The notes beneath the pieces are model-generated. The model was given only the letters and a program-made list of their open reading frames with translations. It did no database searches and had not been told where the DNA came from. The translations under genes and the position numbers were made by a program. Positions 25,098 through 34,232 of a stretch of 39,758 bases of DNA are shown piece by piece. Source of the stretch: an uncultured Lachnospiraceae bacterium. Its GTDB lineage: Bacteria > Bacillota > Clostridia > Lachnospirales > Lachnospiraceae. Location: the NCBI GenBank assembly GCA_900320345.1, contig ONRZ01000041.1:1-39758 (forward strand), written 5' to 3'. How positions within the stretch are numbered: the first letter of the stretch is position 1; each line of letters begins with the position of its first letter.

Positions 25098-27884
25098 TTA
25101 TTCTGACTCCGAAAGGAGTGTGGATAACAGTTCCTTGACCTTATGATAGTCGAACATATCATATGCCTCTTTTATCTGTCTTACTACAGAATTAACTTCA
25201 TCCCCGTAATTTGTACCATACATTTCGTTTATCATCTCTTCGCATTTTTTCAGATTAACATTATTCAGGTTCTGCTGCAATTCTTCAACAAATCCGTGCA
25301 TTAAGGAAACCTCTTCCATACCGCTCAGATCCGGTCCGCTGTCCGTGCCTCCTTCAAATGCATTCTTTGATACCAGTATTTCCTTCACATTGTCAAGTAA
25401 CTCTCTGAAATCCTCAAGACATTCGTCAAGTTTCTCCCCGATATATCCCCGGTTGTTCTCCTTACCGGCAAATTCGAGTTTCTTGAAACGTTCGGATATG
25501 GCATATGCTCCTATGCTTGCGGAGCTGCTCTTAAGTGCATGGACATTTGTGGTAAACAGCTGGATATCTCCATTCATGAACTGTTCCGGCACCGCCTTCC
25601 ACTTATCCAGTCCCTCATTGTAATATGTGTTCAGTACCGTCAGGTATACGTCCTCGGAACCTCCTACATTATTTATTCCCTTTTCAATATCGATCTCAAG
25701 GCTCCTGTCGTCTTTATCATTCTCCTGTTTTGCGGTTTCCTGCGCTTTCTCCGGTTTCTCTTCTTCATCCGATACCACGACTGCCATTTCGTTCGGAAGA
25801 TACTGCCTTAACAGTCTCGACAGATGATAATCCTTGATGGGCTTGGCGATATAATCGTCAAATCCTTCATCGATAAGTCTCTCCCAAACATCCCTGCCAA
25901 GCTCTGCCGTTATACACAGCACGGGTATCCTGGAATTACGCCCGGCCATCTTTTTTATCCTTCGCAGCGTTTCTATTCCGTCCATTTCCGGCATCAGCTG
26001 GTCGAGAAGTATCAGATCATAATCCTCTGCCCTTAACATATCAAGACAGGCTATACCGCCTGATGCAGTCTTTGCCTTCACTTCATAATTCTCAAGAAGG
26101 CTGCATATGACCTTCTGGTTGACAAGACTGTCATCCACGACCAGAACCCTCGCATCCGGGAAGACAACTCTCTCCGTCTTCCTCTTCCTTGTATATTCGC
26201 TCTGATCCCATTCTCCGTTGAGAACATCCACTATATTAAGACACGACAACGGTTTTCTCAGTATCCTGCAATTACCGAAATCCTTATATACATGATTGTA
26301 ATCGGTGATAACATAGGTCATATCCTCGCACATTGTCTGTGTCAGGATATCATAAAGCAGTTCGTAATCCTTCTCCCAGAGGAATATGTGGGTGTAGCGA
26401 TGGTTCTCTATCTCATTTCTGAATGCTACCGGTCCGGCCGCATAGACAGGACTGATCTTTATATCTTCCATGAGATTTTTCCATACGTTTTCCTCATCCT
26501 TATCGTGAAGATAAACAAGAACCCTTCTTTCCATACTTTCGTCTACGGAGAGCATCGGAGTATCATCTATTATGTAGTTTGAGAATTCAAAAAGGATAGC
26601 GGTTCCCACTCCCACGACACTCTCTATCTTAAGGAAACCGTCCATCATCGCCAGGAGTTCATTACATATGGATATCTCAAGTCCGAGACCTTTAAGTGTG
26701 GCATTACGCCTCGAATCGTACTTATTGAAAGCTCCGAGAAGAGAATCAACATCCGCTTCCGGCATACCGTTGCCCGTCTCCGCTATCCTGCATTTCAGTC
26801 TCAGTATATGCTCTTCAACTATCCTCTCCGAACGTATCTCAAGAGACATGCTCCTTCTCTGATTCTGCTGTATCGAATTGTACAGCAGGTACATAAATAT
26901 CTGCTTTATACCCTGTATGTCTCCAAACAGATATGTCGGGATCGTACGGTCTATGAACACGTAAAATTCGGCTCCCTCGTCCTGCATTCCCTTGGAAACA
27001 TCATCTATGACATCACGCATCAGATCCCTGAAGCTGTATTTGACAGATACAGGATCCCATTTATTCGAATCCAGTTTTGAATAAATGAGGATATTATTTA
27101 CTATCCTGAGAAGCTGCGATGATGCATCCCTTATGACCTCAGCCTGTTCGCGTGCTCCCGGAGTAAGATCCTCCTTAAGTATAAGTTCGTTCATTCCTAC
27201 TATGGCATTCATGGGATTGCGGATCTCATGCGTCATATTTGCAAGAAATCTTATCTTGCTGAGTTCGGAATTCCTGATGGAAATGTAGGACTGCTCCTTC
27301 TTGACCTTGATACGGTTAAACAGTGCTGTCTGGTACGACACTATCAGTATCGGGACAAGGCAGGCGAACAGGAAATTGATCACCTTCTCGACAAACGAAC
27401 AGTTGGTGTCCATATAATAGTTCAGTTTTTCAGTATTGTAACAGCAGTACACGAAGATCGCACAATAATAGACAAGCTCCAGTGAAACCACTATCCATAC
27501 ACTCTTCCCACCGATAAGGAAAAACGTGAGTACCACTGTCGATGCCAGGAAAATGGGAACACCGTTATAAATATAGCCCGTAACAAAGAAAAACATCGGG
27601 AATATCAGAAAACAGGTCACAAAACAGACCACATAGGACATAAGCCTGTATTCGGAATAACGCCATAACAAATATGTGAGAACAGACAAGATCAGAAAAT
27701 ACGCACATTCCGTCATGAGAACATATTTTCCGAACCGTGCCACCGGCGCCATAAGCATAACGATCAGAAGCACGGGAAGGACATACCCCACCACCAGGTA
27801 GAATTTCTTCGATTCCATAGGGACATTCTCATCATAGAGATACTTTATTATATTTTTTATCCTTTTTTCCAGTTCTGTCTTCAT
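25098..27884 (-). CDS. Large hybrid sensor kinase with HPt domain and degenerate ATPase
   Basis: 928 residues. About six membrane helices span residues 25-190 with no large external sensor domain. The dimerisation domain has NMTHEIRNPMNAIVGM (phospho-His near residue 218). The ATPase domain is poor: N-box as LLYNSIQQN and G1 as AETGNGMPE instead of DTGxGI, with G2 as LKGLGLEIS. A first receiver-like domain near 440-550 lacks the acceptor chemistry; a second near 580-700 is complete (VVDDSLVNQ, LILLDQLMPEMDG, ITAE, IAKPI). An HPt domain follows with VHALKSSSASIG near residue 785. It may work as phosphorelay component rather than as a kinase. It is a paralogue of the adjacent split kinase and lies in the same run. 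Confidence 0.88.
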   Translation of the reverse strand: MKTELEKRIKNIIKYLYDENVPMESKKFYLVVGYVLPVLLIVMLMAPVARFGKYVLMTECAYFLILSVLTYLLWRYSEYRLMSYVVCFVTCFLIFPMFFFVTGYIYNGVPIFLASTVVLTFFLIGGKSVWIVVSLELVYYCAIFVYCCYNTEKLNYYMDTNCSFVEKVINFLFACLVPILIVSYQTALFNRIKVKKEQSYISIRNSELSKIRFLANMTHEIRNPMNAIVGMNELILKEDLTPGAREQAEVIRDASSQLLRIVNNILIYSKLDSNKWDPVSVKYSFRDLMRDVIDDVSKGMQDEGAEFYVFIDRTIPTYLFGDIQGIKQIFMYLLYNSIQQNQRRSMSLEIRSERIVEEHILRLKCRIAETGNGMPEADVDSLLGAFNKYDSRRNATLKGLGLEISICNELLAMMDGFLKIESVVGVGTAILFEFSNYIIDDTPMLSVDESMERRVLVYLHDKDEENVWKNLMEDIKISPVYAAGPVAFRNEIENHRYTHIFLWEKDYELLYDILTQTMCEDMTYVITDYNHVYKDFGNCRILRKPLSCLNIVDVLNGEWDQSEYTRKRKTERVVFPDARVLVVDDSLVNQKVICSLLENYEVKAKTASGGIACLDMLRAEDYDLILLDQLMPEMDGIETLRRIKKMAGRNSRIPVLCITAELGRDVWERLIDEGFDDYIAKPIKDYHLSRLLRQYLPNEMAVVVSDEEEKPEKAQETAKQENDKDDRSLEIDIEKGINNVGGSEDVYLTVLNTYYNEGLDKWKAVPEQFMNGDIQLFTTNVHALKSSSASIGAYAISERFKKLEFAGKENNRGYIGEKLDECLEDFRELLDNVKEILVSKNAFEGGTDSGPDLSGMEEVSLMHGFVEELQQNLNNVNLKKCEEMINEMYGTNYGDEVNSVVRQIKEAYDMFDYHKVKELLSTLLSESE

Positions 27885-27900
27885 ATCCCGGTCATCTGTC

Positions 27901-28719
27901 CTAATATACCAACAATTCCTTGGGCAACAGGGTCCTTAAGGATTTCTCCAGCCTGTCGATCTCTATCGGCTTACTGATAAAATCATTAAATCCCGCTTCC
28001 ATAAACATTTCCCTTGCTCCGTTTATGACATTTGCGGTAAGCGCGACCACAGGAAGCCCGGCTACCGAACGATCCCTCATCGATCTTATCGCTTCAAGTG
28101 TATCGATACCGTTCATCTCCGGCATCATGTAATCAAGAAATACGATATCGATATGCTGCTTTCTAAGAACGTCGAGTCCTTCTTTACCGCTCAGTGCGGT
28201 TAACACGGTCGCCTTGTATTTCCTCAGTATGCCGCTCGCAACATTTAAGTTGGTAAGATTGTCATCGACCACAAGTATGGTAGCGTTCGGGCAGGTGAAA
28301 CCGCCTTTGTTCACCACTTCCCTTGCATATGTCGAATCATTGTTGAGCAGTACGGAAGATACGTTCAATGCATGCAGCGGCCGTGTCATGACATATCCCA
28401 CCTTGTTTATGGATATGGATTCGTTAAGGCTCGCTATGATAACGAGATTTTCCTTGGTGAGTTCATTCTCAAGAAATCTCATGTCACCGTAATACATCTG
28501 TGCCGAAACAAAGATATGAGAATAACTGCTGTTCATCACGCTGCTCTCGAAGGTTCTCTTATCCGGCGCCACTTCGTAATACACCTGAAGATCGTCAAGG
28601 ATATTCTTAAGTACGAGGCACTCCTCATCATCTCCGACATAGATAAGCACACTGTACAGACCTGTATTGCCTATATCCACGATCTTTGCCTTATCATCGA
28701 TCTGCATCGGAACGATCAT
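27901..28719 (-). CDS. Detached receiver half of split hybrid kinase
   Basis: 272 residues from the ATG at 28719, or 268 from the ATG at 28707. It begins with a second copy of a segment (VPMQIDDKAKIVDIGNTGLY) that ends the upstream kinase ORF. Residues 25-135 resemble a degenerate receiver; residues 145-265 are a full receiver (ILVVDDNLTNLNVASGIL, IVFLDYMMPEMNGIDTLEAI, ALTAN, FISKPIEID). It originally belonged to the kinase encoded upstream; an 88-bp duplication put it in another frame. AGGAG lies 12 bp before the second ATG and could allow re-initiation. If translated, it is a soluble two-receiver protein. Confidence 0.7.
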   Translation of the reverse strand: MIVPMQIDDKAKIVDIGNTGLYSVLIYVGDDEECLVLKNILDDLQVYYEVAPDKRTFESSVMNSSYSHIFVSAQMYYGDMRFLENELTKENLVIIASLNESISINKVGYVMTRPLHALNVSSVLLNNDSTYAREVVNKGGFTCPNATILVVDDNLTNLNVASGILRKYKATVLTALSGKEGLDVLRKQHIDIVFLDYMMPEMNGIDTLEAIRSMRDRSVAGLPVVALTANVINGAREMFMEAGFNDFISKPIEIDRLEKSLRTLLPKELLVY

Positions 28720-28801
28720 CTCCTACATAAATGAGCACACTGTACAGACCTGTATTGCCTATATCCACGATCTTTGCCTTATCATCGATCTGCATCGGAA
28801 C
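28627..28801 (-). repeat. 88-bp tandem duplication splitting a hybrid kinase gene
   Basis: Copy one at 28715-28801 and copy two at 28627-28713, one spacer base between, period 88 bp. The copies are identical over about 64 bp and then differ at three positions, all synonymous third bases. Since 88 is not a multiple of three, the downstream part changes frame. Confidence 0.95.
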
Positions 28802-30094
28802 GTTAAATCCGAAATTACTGCCCACATGATAACTGCTCTTAACTGTTATCCTGCCATCCATCTTCTCTATTATCTCCTTACAGATGGCAAGTCCGAGTCC
28901 CGTTCCTTCTACCGCATTAAGTCCGTCTTCCGTAAGATCTATCCGTTTGTATAATTCAAACAGATGCGGGATATTCTCCGACTTGATACCGATACCGGTA
29001 TCCTCAACTTCAGCCTTTAGGATTATTTCGTTTTCATCGCCCTCTTCGCCGCTTACTCTCAGTATTATCCTGCCTTCCTTGGTATATTTGACGGCGTTGT
29101 TCAAGATATTTATAAACACCTGCCTGAGCCTTGGTCCGTCACCGTAAAGGTATCTGGGCAGGCTCTCATCGATCTCCACAAAAAACCTCACCTGTGAATC
29201 CATAAGCCTTACAGATGACATATTTATTATTTCCATAAGCAATTTACTCAGATCAAACCTGCTTCGGTTAAGCACTATCTCCTGCGATCCGGTCTTACTC
29301 AGATCCATAACCTCATCCGTAAGTGACAGGAGCGCATTGGATGAATTCAGGATGTTATAGACGCATTCCTTAACATGATCGTTCACATCCTGATCGAGCA
29401 GCAGATCTATCGTGCCTATTATCGCATTCATCGGAGTACGTATTTCATGAGACATGTTTACCAGGAAAATATCCATGCTGACATAAGCGTTCATGGCCTC
29501 CACATGCAGCTTCTCAAGATTTTCCTCTTCCACTCTGTTCACATACATCCTGAACCGTATCGCTGCTCCGCAGCTTAATGACGTGATAAGTATCCCGACA
29601 AACACGGCAAGATAGTCCATTATCGTTTCATTTGCCATATTATCACGCATGGAGAACATGACTTCTCCGCCGTACAGCAGGATAATGTAGAAAATGATAT
29701 CGATAAACGTTACGATGAATGCCCATTTTCTGGATAACAACAGCACGTTATACAGCAATCCGAAGATAAAATATACCGGAATGCAGTAAGATATCTTACC
29801 GTATTCAAAATAGATTATCGGGAAAAATACAATATTTAATATAAAGGACATGATCATGGCATGCAGTTCATATTTCCCGTTGATATTCCCCACATAAAGA
29901 GTATATAAAGCGGCAGCCGACGTTGCCACGGCTATAAGGAATGCGCGCATCGTCGGAAAGAATATGCGTATCAGGATAGTTGACATCAGCAAGGCCACGA
30001 CGGCTATCATATGCATACCGTTATAGATCTTCACTTCGGTCGGAAGATCCGCATCAAAATATTTCTTTTTCAGCCCGAGAAGTGAATTCTTCAT
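28694..30094 (-). CDS. Membrane histidine kinase half of split hybrid kinase
   Basis: 466 residues. Membrane helices lie between residues 25 and 185. The catalytic part is complete: H-box NMSHEIRTPMNAIIG near residue 220, N-box ILNNAVKYT near 340, G1 EDTGIGI, F-box-like ipHLFELY and G2 GTGLGLAICKEI. After NFGFNVPMQIDD the ORF runs into the duplicated segment and stops after VGDDRSDADR, losing both receivers now encoded by the next ORF. It should autophosphorylate and could still pass phosphate to the detached receiver or the HD-GYP regulator. Its ATG overlaps the stop of the HD-GYP gene by 4 bp (ATGA), and the next ORF overlaps its 3' end by 26 bp. Confidence 0.88.
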   Translation of the reverse strand: MKNSLLGLKKKYFDADLPTEVKIYNGMHMIAVVALLMSTILIRIFFPTMRAFLIAVATSAAALYTLYVGNINGKYELHAMIMSFILNIVFFPIIYFEYGKISYCIPVYFIFGLLYNVLLLSRKWAFIVTFIDIIFYIILLYGGEVMFSMRDNMANETIMDYLAVFVGILITSLSCGAAIRFRMYVNRVEEENLEKLHVEAMNAYVSMDIFLVNMSHEIRTPMNAIIGTIDLLLDQDVNDHVKECVYNILNSSNALLSLTDEVMDLSKTGSQEIVLNRSRFDLSKLLMEIINMSSVRLMDSQVRFFVEIDESLPRYLYGDGPRLRQVFINILNNAVKYTKEGRIILRVSGEEGDENEIILKAEVEDTGIGIKSENIPHLFELYKRIDLTEDGLNAVEGTGLGLAICKEIIEKMDGRITVKSSYHVGSNFGFNVPMQIDDKAKIVDIGNTGLYSVLIYVGDDRSDADR

Positions 30095-31164
30095 CTGTCT
30101 GTTTTAATCCTATCTGCAGCGTATTCGTAACTATCGGCATTATACAAAAATATTTCCACAAGATCCGGATCATAGTGTGTTCCGCTCCATAACTGTATCC
30201 TCTTCACCGCCTCCGCATGAGTCAGCGGATCGGCGCCTTCATTATGATTACGGAAATTGTCATAGCTGTTAACTATGGCAAGGATCCTTGCTTCAAGCGG
30301 GATATCCGTTGTCATAAGCCTGTCCGGATAGCCCTTGCCGTCCCATCTCTCATGATGATAACGGCACATATTGTAGACATATAACAGGAAGTTGTTTGAA
30401 GACACTGCTTCCGTAGCCTTTTTGCATGCTTCCGCACCGATTATAGTATGTGCATGATTGAATTCCTTCTCCTGAAGACTCAGGTCTCCCATATCGGCAA
30501 GACACCTGTCGGTCATACACAGCTTACCCATATCATGTAGCTTGCACGCAAATACGATCTTCTCCCTGTCCGAATCGGATATCGCATATCTTCCGGTCGC
30601 CACTATATCCTCAAGGAACATATCCATGTACTTCTGTACTCTTTCGCAATGTCCGGCTATCTTATGCGACCTGCTCGCAAGAAGCGAAGCAAACATTTCA
30701 ACAAGCGAATATTCAAGTTCCACTATGTTCTGAACCTTATCCTTTAGAGTATTTGAAAGATTCTCATTGTATCTCTTGAGCTTACGTTCATTCTCTATCT
30801 GCTGGACATGTACATCAAGCCTCTTCCTTAAGAGTGCCGTGGTATAAGGTTTCCTGATATAATCAACGGCACCGAGATAATAACCCTCAACTTCCGTAGT
30901 GGGATCATCCTGCGCAGTAAGGAAAATTACCCGTACATCAGCAAGTCTCGGATCGTTCCTCATCTCGCTCAATACATAAAATCCGTTGACATCCGGCATG
31001 TCTATATCAAGAAGCATGATATCCGGCGGATCCGGCATATCATGCAGGAATTCAAGTGCTGTCTTACCGGCCGATACGGGAACTATCTCATATATCTCTT
31101 CAAGCACCTTCTTGGCCATGATAAGGTTAGTCATATTGTCATCCACGATCATTACCTTGTACAT
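30091..31164 (-). CDS. Response regulator with HD-GYP phosphodiesterase domain
   Basis: 357 residues. Residues 1-125 form a receiver (MIVDDNMTN, IMLLDIDMPDVNG with the acceptor Asp near 55, FLTAQD, YIRKPY). A coiled linker follows, then an HD-GYP domain: HKIAGHCERV, CKLHDMGKLCM (HD pair near residue 220), HHERWDGKGYPD (GYP motif near 285) and VNSYDNF. Characterised members such as RpfG hydrolyse cyclic di-GMP; some act on other cyclic dinucleotides. A good GGAGG site precedes the ATG. It is coupled to the split histidine kinase by ATGA, so that kinase is the likely phosphodonor. Confidence 0.93.
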   Translation of the reverse strand: MYKVMIVDDNMTNLIMAKKVLEEIYEIVPVSAGKTALEFLHDMPDPPDIMLLDIDMPDVNGFYVLSEMRNDPRLADVRVIFLTAQDDPTTEVEGYYLGAVDYIRKPYTTALLRKRLDVHVQQIENERKLKRYNENLSNTLKDKVQNIVELEYSLVEMFASLLASRSHKIAGHCERVQKYMDMFLEDIVATGRYAISDSDREKIVFACKLHDMGKLCMTDRCLADMGDLSLQEKEFNHAHTIIGAEACKKATEAVSSNNFLLYVYNMCRYHHERWDGKGYPDRLMTTDIPLEARILAIVNSYDNFRNHNEGADPLTHAEAVKRIQLWSGTHYDPDLVEIFLYNADSYEYAADRIKTDR

Positions 31165-31191
31165 AGGATAACCTCCGTTTATTTTAGTCCG

Positions 31192-32403
31192 TCAATTCGT
31201 CTGCATCAGGTATTTCATTCCGTCTTTAAGTCCGTCGACAGTCAGTCTGTTCATTCTGAACAGTCCCTTAACCGCAGTCTCTGCCTCACGCCACGGTGCG
31301 TTGCCCGGAGCCATCTTGGGGTTTAACCACAGTATCCTTTTGAAATTCTTCTTCATGAGCTTCAGCCATTCATAACCCGACAGCCCGTCGTTCGGTCCCC
31401 TGTAATTACCGGTATCCGAATACAGTTCCTCCGGTGCCATGGCGGCATCACCTACGATTATCACCTTATAATCACTGTCTAAGTTTTTAAATATCCATTC
31501 CGTCTCTATCCAGTCGCCGAACTCGCATTCCGGCGTATTATAAAGCCTCGCATAAATGCAGTTATGAAAATAATAAGTCTTTACATCCTTGAAATGATTG
31601 GATTTATTAACCGACTGGAACAATTCGTTCAAAAGGCTGCTGTACGGTATCATCGTACCTCCCGAGTCCATCAGGAGCAGAAGCTTTACCGTATTCTTCC
31701 TCGGCCTGTCAAAAACTATCTGCAGGCATCCTCCGTTGTTGCACGTTTTATCTATCGTCCCGTTTATATCAAGTTCTGTCTTCGGAACATCAAGTCTTGT
31801 CGAGAACTGGCGCAGCTTCCTTAATGCCACCTGGAACTGCCGGTTGTCAAGCACTCTGTCATTTCTGAAATCGCGGAACTTCCTCTCTCCTATGACCTGG
31901 AACGCCGACTGGTATCCGGTCGTGCCGCCTATCCTGACACCGCCCATATGACCGCCGAGATTTCCGAACGATGAATTGCCCATTGTGCCTATCCACTGAT
32001 TTCCGCCGTTATGCTCGCTCTCCTGATCCTTCTGGCGCTCTCTGAACTTCTCGAGTACCTCTTCCTTTGTCTCCTCTATCCTGTTGACCTCACCGTCGAT
32101 GAGCTTCTTCATCATCTCCTGTTCGGCGCTCTGGGCAAAGTCAGACTTGTCAAGCCATCTCTTCATCTGCTCCGACACATCCTCGGGTTCCATATGAATT
32201 CCCTTGAAATAGTCGTTGAACAGCATATCGTACTTATCGAATTCATTCTCCGATTTGCACAGGATCATCCTCGATATGTAATAAAATTCCGTTATCGAGG
32301 CATGCGTAAGTCCCTTATCGATAGCATCGATAAGGGTAAGCCACTCGGAAAGCGATACATCCATTTCATGATCCCGAAGGAAGAAAAAATAGTCAGTGAA
32401 CAT
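31192..32403 (-). CDS. VWA-domain (CoxE-like) protein paired with MoxR ATPase
   Basis: 403 residues, soluble. The N-terminal half is helical and charged with a Gly/Asn-rich linker (GNQWIGTMGNSSFGNLGGH) near residue 140. The C-terminal half is a von Willebrand A fold: LLLMDSGGTMIPYSSLL near residue 245 is the metal-ion site with DSGGT in place of DxSxS, and VIIVGDAAMAPEEL supplies the distal Asp. MoxR-VWA pairs are chaperone-like systems that insert metal cofactors or remodel complexes. The MoxR gene lies 49 bp upstream. No obvious client enzyme is adjacent; the next genes are signalling genes. Family call firm, role unknown. Confidence 0.87.
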   Translation of the reverse strand: MFTDYFFFLRDHEMDVSLSEWLTLIDAIDKGLTHASITEFYYISRMILCKSENEFDKYDMLFNDYFKGIHMEPEDVSEQMKRWLDKSDFAQSAEQEMMKKLIDGEVNRIEETKEEVLEKFRERQKDQESEHNGGNQWIGTMGNSSFGNLGGHMGGVRIGGTTGYQSAFQVIGERKFRDFRNDRVLDNRQFQVALRKLRQFSTRLDVPKTELDINGTIDKTCNNGGCLQIVFDRPRKNTVKLLLLMDSGGTMIPYSSLLNELFQSVNKSNHFKDVKTYYFHNCIYARLYNTPECEFGDWIETEWIFKNLDSDYKVIIVGDAAMAPEELYSDTGNYRGPNDGLSGYEWLKLMKKNFKRILWLNPKMAPGNAPWREAETAVKGLFRMNRLTVDGLKDGMKYLMQTN

Positions 32404-32452
32404 CTATACCAAACCTGTCTTGTCTTATCATTGTGATCAGGAAAATATCCGC

Positions 32453-33274
32453 CTACACATTCCTGCGGATGACCGCCTCAAGATCCTCATCCTTCTTGAC
32501 CACGGTACCTATGAAAGGCAGTTCTGCGCATATCTTCTCGGTCGGTATCCCGCCAAGCTGCAGCGCCCTTATCCAGTCGATGAGTTCCGAAGTCGACGGT
32601 TTCTTCTTAACATCCCTCAGATCCCTTATCTCGTAGAATGCCTTGAGCGCTTCATTTAAAAGATCCTCATCAAGCGAATCAAAATGCGTTCTTACTATCT
32701 CACTCATCAGTTCCTTATCCGGAAACGCTATATAATGGAAAATACATCTGCGAAGGAATGCATCCGGCAGTTCCTTCTCAGCATTTGACGTAATGATCAC
32801 TATGGGGCGGTGCTTTGCCTTTATGGTCTCCTTTGTCTCATGGATATAGAATTCCATCTGGTCGAGTTCCCACAGCAGGTCATTCGGGAACTCAAGATCC
32901 GCCTTATCTATCTCGTCGATCAGCAGTACCACCTGTTCATCAGCCGAGAATGCCTCGCCGAGCTTACCCAATTTGATGTAACGGCTTATGTCGTCAACAC
33001 CTTCTTCACCGAACTGTCCGTCATAGAGACGCTGTATCGTGTCATACACGTAAAGGCCGTCCTGAGCCTTGGTCGTTGATTTGATATTCCAAATGATGAG
33101 CTTCATTCCAAGCGATTCCGCTATCGCCTGGGCAAGCATCGTCTTGCCGGTTCCCGGTTCGCCCTTGATAAGAAGCGGCTTCTCTAACATCCTCGCAACA
33201 TTTACCGCCGACATGAGCTCGTTCGAAGCTACATATGTGGCGGTACTCTTAAATCCGTTTGCATTTATATCCAT
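32453..33274 (-). CDS. MoxR-family AAA+ ATPase
   Basis: 273 residues, the compact MoxR form. Walker A is IKGEPGTGKTMLAQ near residue 40, Walker B LLIDEIDKAD near 118, sensor 1 IVITSNAEKELPDAFLRRC with the arginine finger near 155, and the C-terminal lid includes KKPSTSELIDWIRAL. It should form a hexameric ring working with the VWA protein next to it. GGAGA precedes the ATG. It is the first gene of the sixteen-gene minus-strand run down to thrC, with a promoter in the short divergent region shared with metF. Confidence 0.93.
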   Translation of the reverse strand: MDINANGFKSTATYVASNELMSAVNVARMLEKPLLIKGEPGTGKTMLAQAIAESLGMKLIIWNIKSTTKAQDGLYVYDTIQRLYDGQFGEEGVDDISRYIKLGKLGEAFSADEQVVLLIDEIDKADLEFPNDLLWELDQMEFYIHETKETIKAKHRPIVIITSNAEKELPDAFLRRCIFHYIAFPDKELMSEIVRTHFDSLDEDLLNEALKAFYEIRDLRDVKKKPSTSELIDWIRALQLGGIPTEKICAELPFIGTVVKKDEDLEAVIRRNV

Positions 33275-33295
33275 TTGGTATCTCCATTCGATTTA

Positions 33296-33362
33296 TTGAT
33301 AATTTGCCTCTTATATGATAAGATATTTCAGTTGTAAAATCAATAAAATACTGAAATGAGGC
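33296..33362. promoter_or_regulatory. Overlapping divergent promoters of metF and the MoxR operon
   Basis: Plus strand: TTGATA (33296-33301) and TAAGAT (33319-33324), 17 bp apart, for metF. Minus strand: TTGATT (33338-33343) and TATCAT (33315-33320), 17 bp apart, for moxR. The two -10 boxes overlap. An inverted repeat ATTTCAGT (33325-33332)/ACTGAAAT (33350-33357) and an outer GCCTC/GAGGC pair lie across them; GAGG at 33358 is also the metF ribosome binding site. Confidence 0.5.
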
Positions 33363-33369
33363 AGATAAT

Positions 33370-34230
33370 ATGATAAAGGATATATTCGCTGAAAATACGC
33401 AGGTCCTCTCTTTTGAGGTGTTTCCTCCAAAAAAGGACGATGACTTCGACAATGTGTTTAAGACAATAGATGAACTTTCACAGTTGGATCCCGATTTTAT
33501 AAGTGTGACCTACGGCGCGGGCGGGAGCAATTCCAAAAAAACGCTGGAGGTAGCCTCATATATCCAGAACAAAAAAGGGATCGATGCCCTCTGCCATATG
33601 ACCTGTGTCGGCTATACCAGGGCTGACCTTGACAGGGCGCTTGACGATTTTGACTCTTCTTCGCTTAACAATGTCCTCGCGCTGCGGGGCGACAGACCGG
33701 CATCAATGTCCGATGAACAGTTCAATAACAGGGAATTCATGTACGCCAATGAAATGGTAGAATATATACGTGATAAAAAAGGAACCACCGTCTGCATAGG
33801 AGGTGCCTGCTATCCCGAGAAGCATCCCGAATCGGATACTCTCGGAGCGGATATAGAAAACATAAAGCGTAAGGTAGATGCAGGGCTTGATTTCATGACC
33901 ACGCAGATGTGTTTCGATAACGAGCTGTTTTTAAGATATTTCGATCTCCTTGATAAAAACGGGATAACCGTACCCGTGACCTGCGGGATCATGCCTATAA
34001 CAAAAGCCAATCAGCTCGGCCGTTCGGTCACGCTCTCCGGCTCCTCGGTCCCAAAGACATTAAGTGACATCATCGCCCTGCACGGCGACGATCCCGATGA
34101 GATGTTTAAGTACGGAACAAAATACGCCGCGGACCAGATAACAGATCTTAGGTCGCACGGCGTAAACAGGATCCATATTTATGCAATGAATAATCCCCGG
34201 ACCGTCAGGGCAATACTTGAACAGTTATAG
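33370..34230 (+). CDS. metF: Methylenetetrahydrofolate reductase
   Basis: 286 residues, a single FAD-binding TIM barrel as in bacterial MetF. It reduces methylenetetrahydrofolate to methyltetrahydrofolate for methionine synthesis. Motifs: LSFEVFPPKKD at the start (catalytic Glu), FISVTYGAGGSN near residue 48, HMTCVGYTRADL, NVLALRGDRP near 100, GGACYPEKHPES near 140 and MTTQMCFDNELF near 178, with PVTCGIMPI. The ribosome binding site is GAGG at 33358. It is the only plus-strand gene in the right half, divergent from moxR and convergent with gpsA with only 2 bp between the stop codons. No SAM riboswitch is visible in the 95-bp upstream region. Confidence 0.96.
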   Translation: MIKDIFAENTQVLSFEVFPPKKDDDFDNVFKTIDELSQLDPDFISVTYGAGGSNSKKTLEVASYIQNKKGIDALCHMTCVGYTRADLDRALDDFDSSSLNNVLALRGDRPASMSDEQFNNREFMYANEMVEYIRDKKGTTVCIGGACYPEKHPESDTLGADIENIKRKVDAGLDFMTTQMCFDNELFLRYFDLLDKNGITVPVTCGIMPITKANQLGRSVTLSGSSVPKTLSDIIALHGDDPDEMFKYGTKYAADQITDLRSHGVNRIHIYAMNNPRTVRAILEQL

Positions 34231-34232
34231 GT

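Noticed and set aside
33275..33369. SAM riboswitch upstream of metF
   Set aside because: The 95-bp region lacks the conserved SAM-I core and most of it lies upstream of the predicted transcription start.
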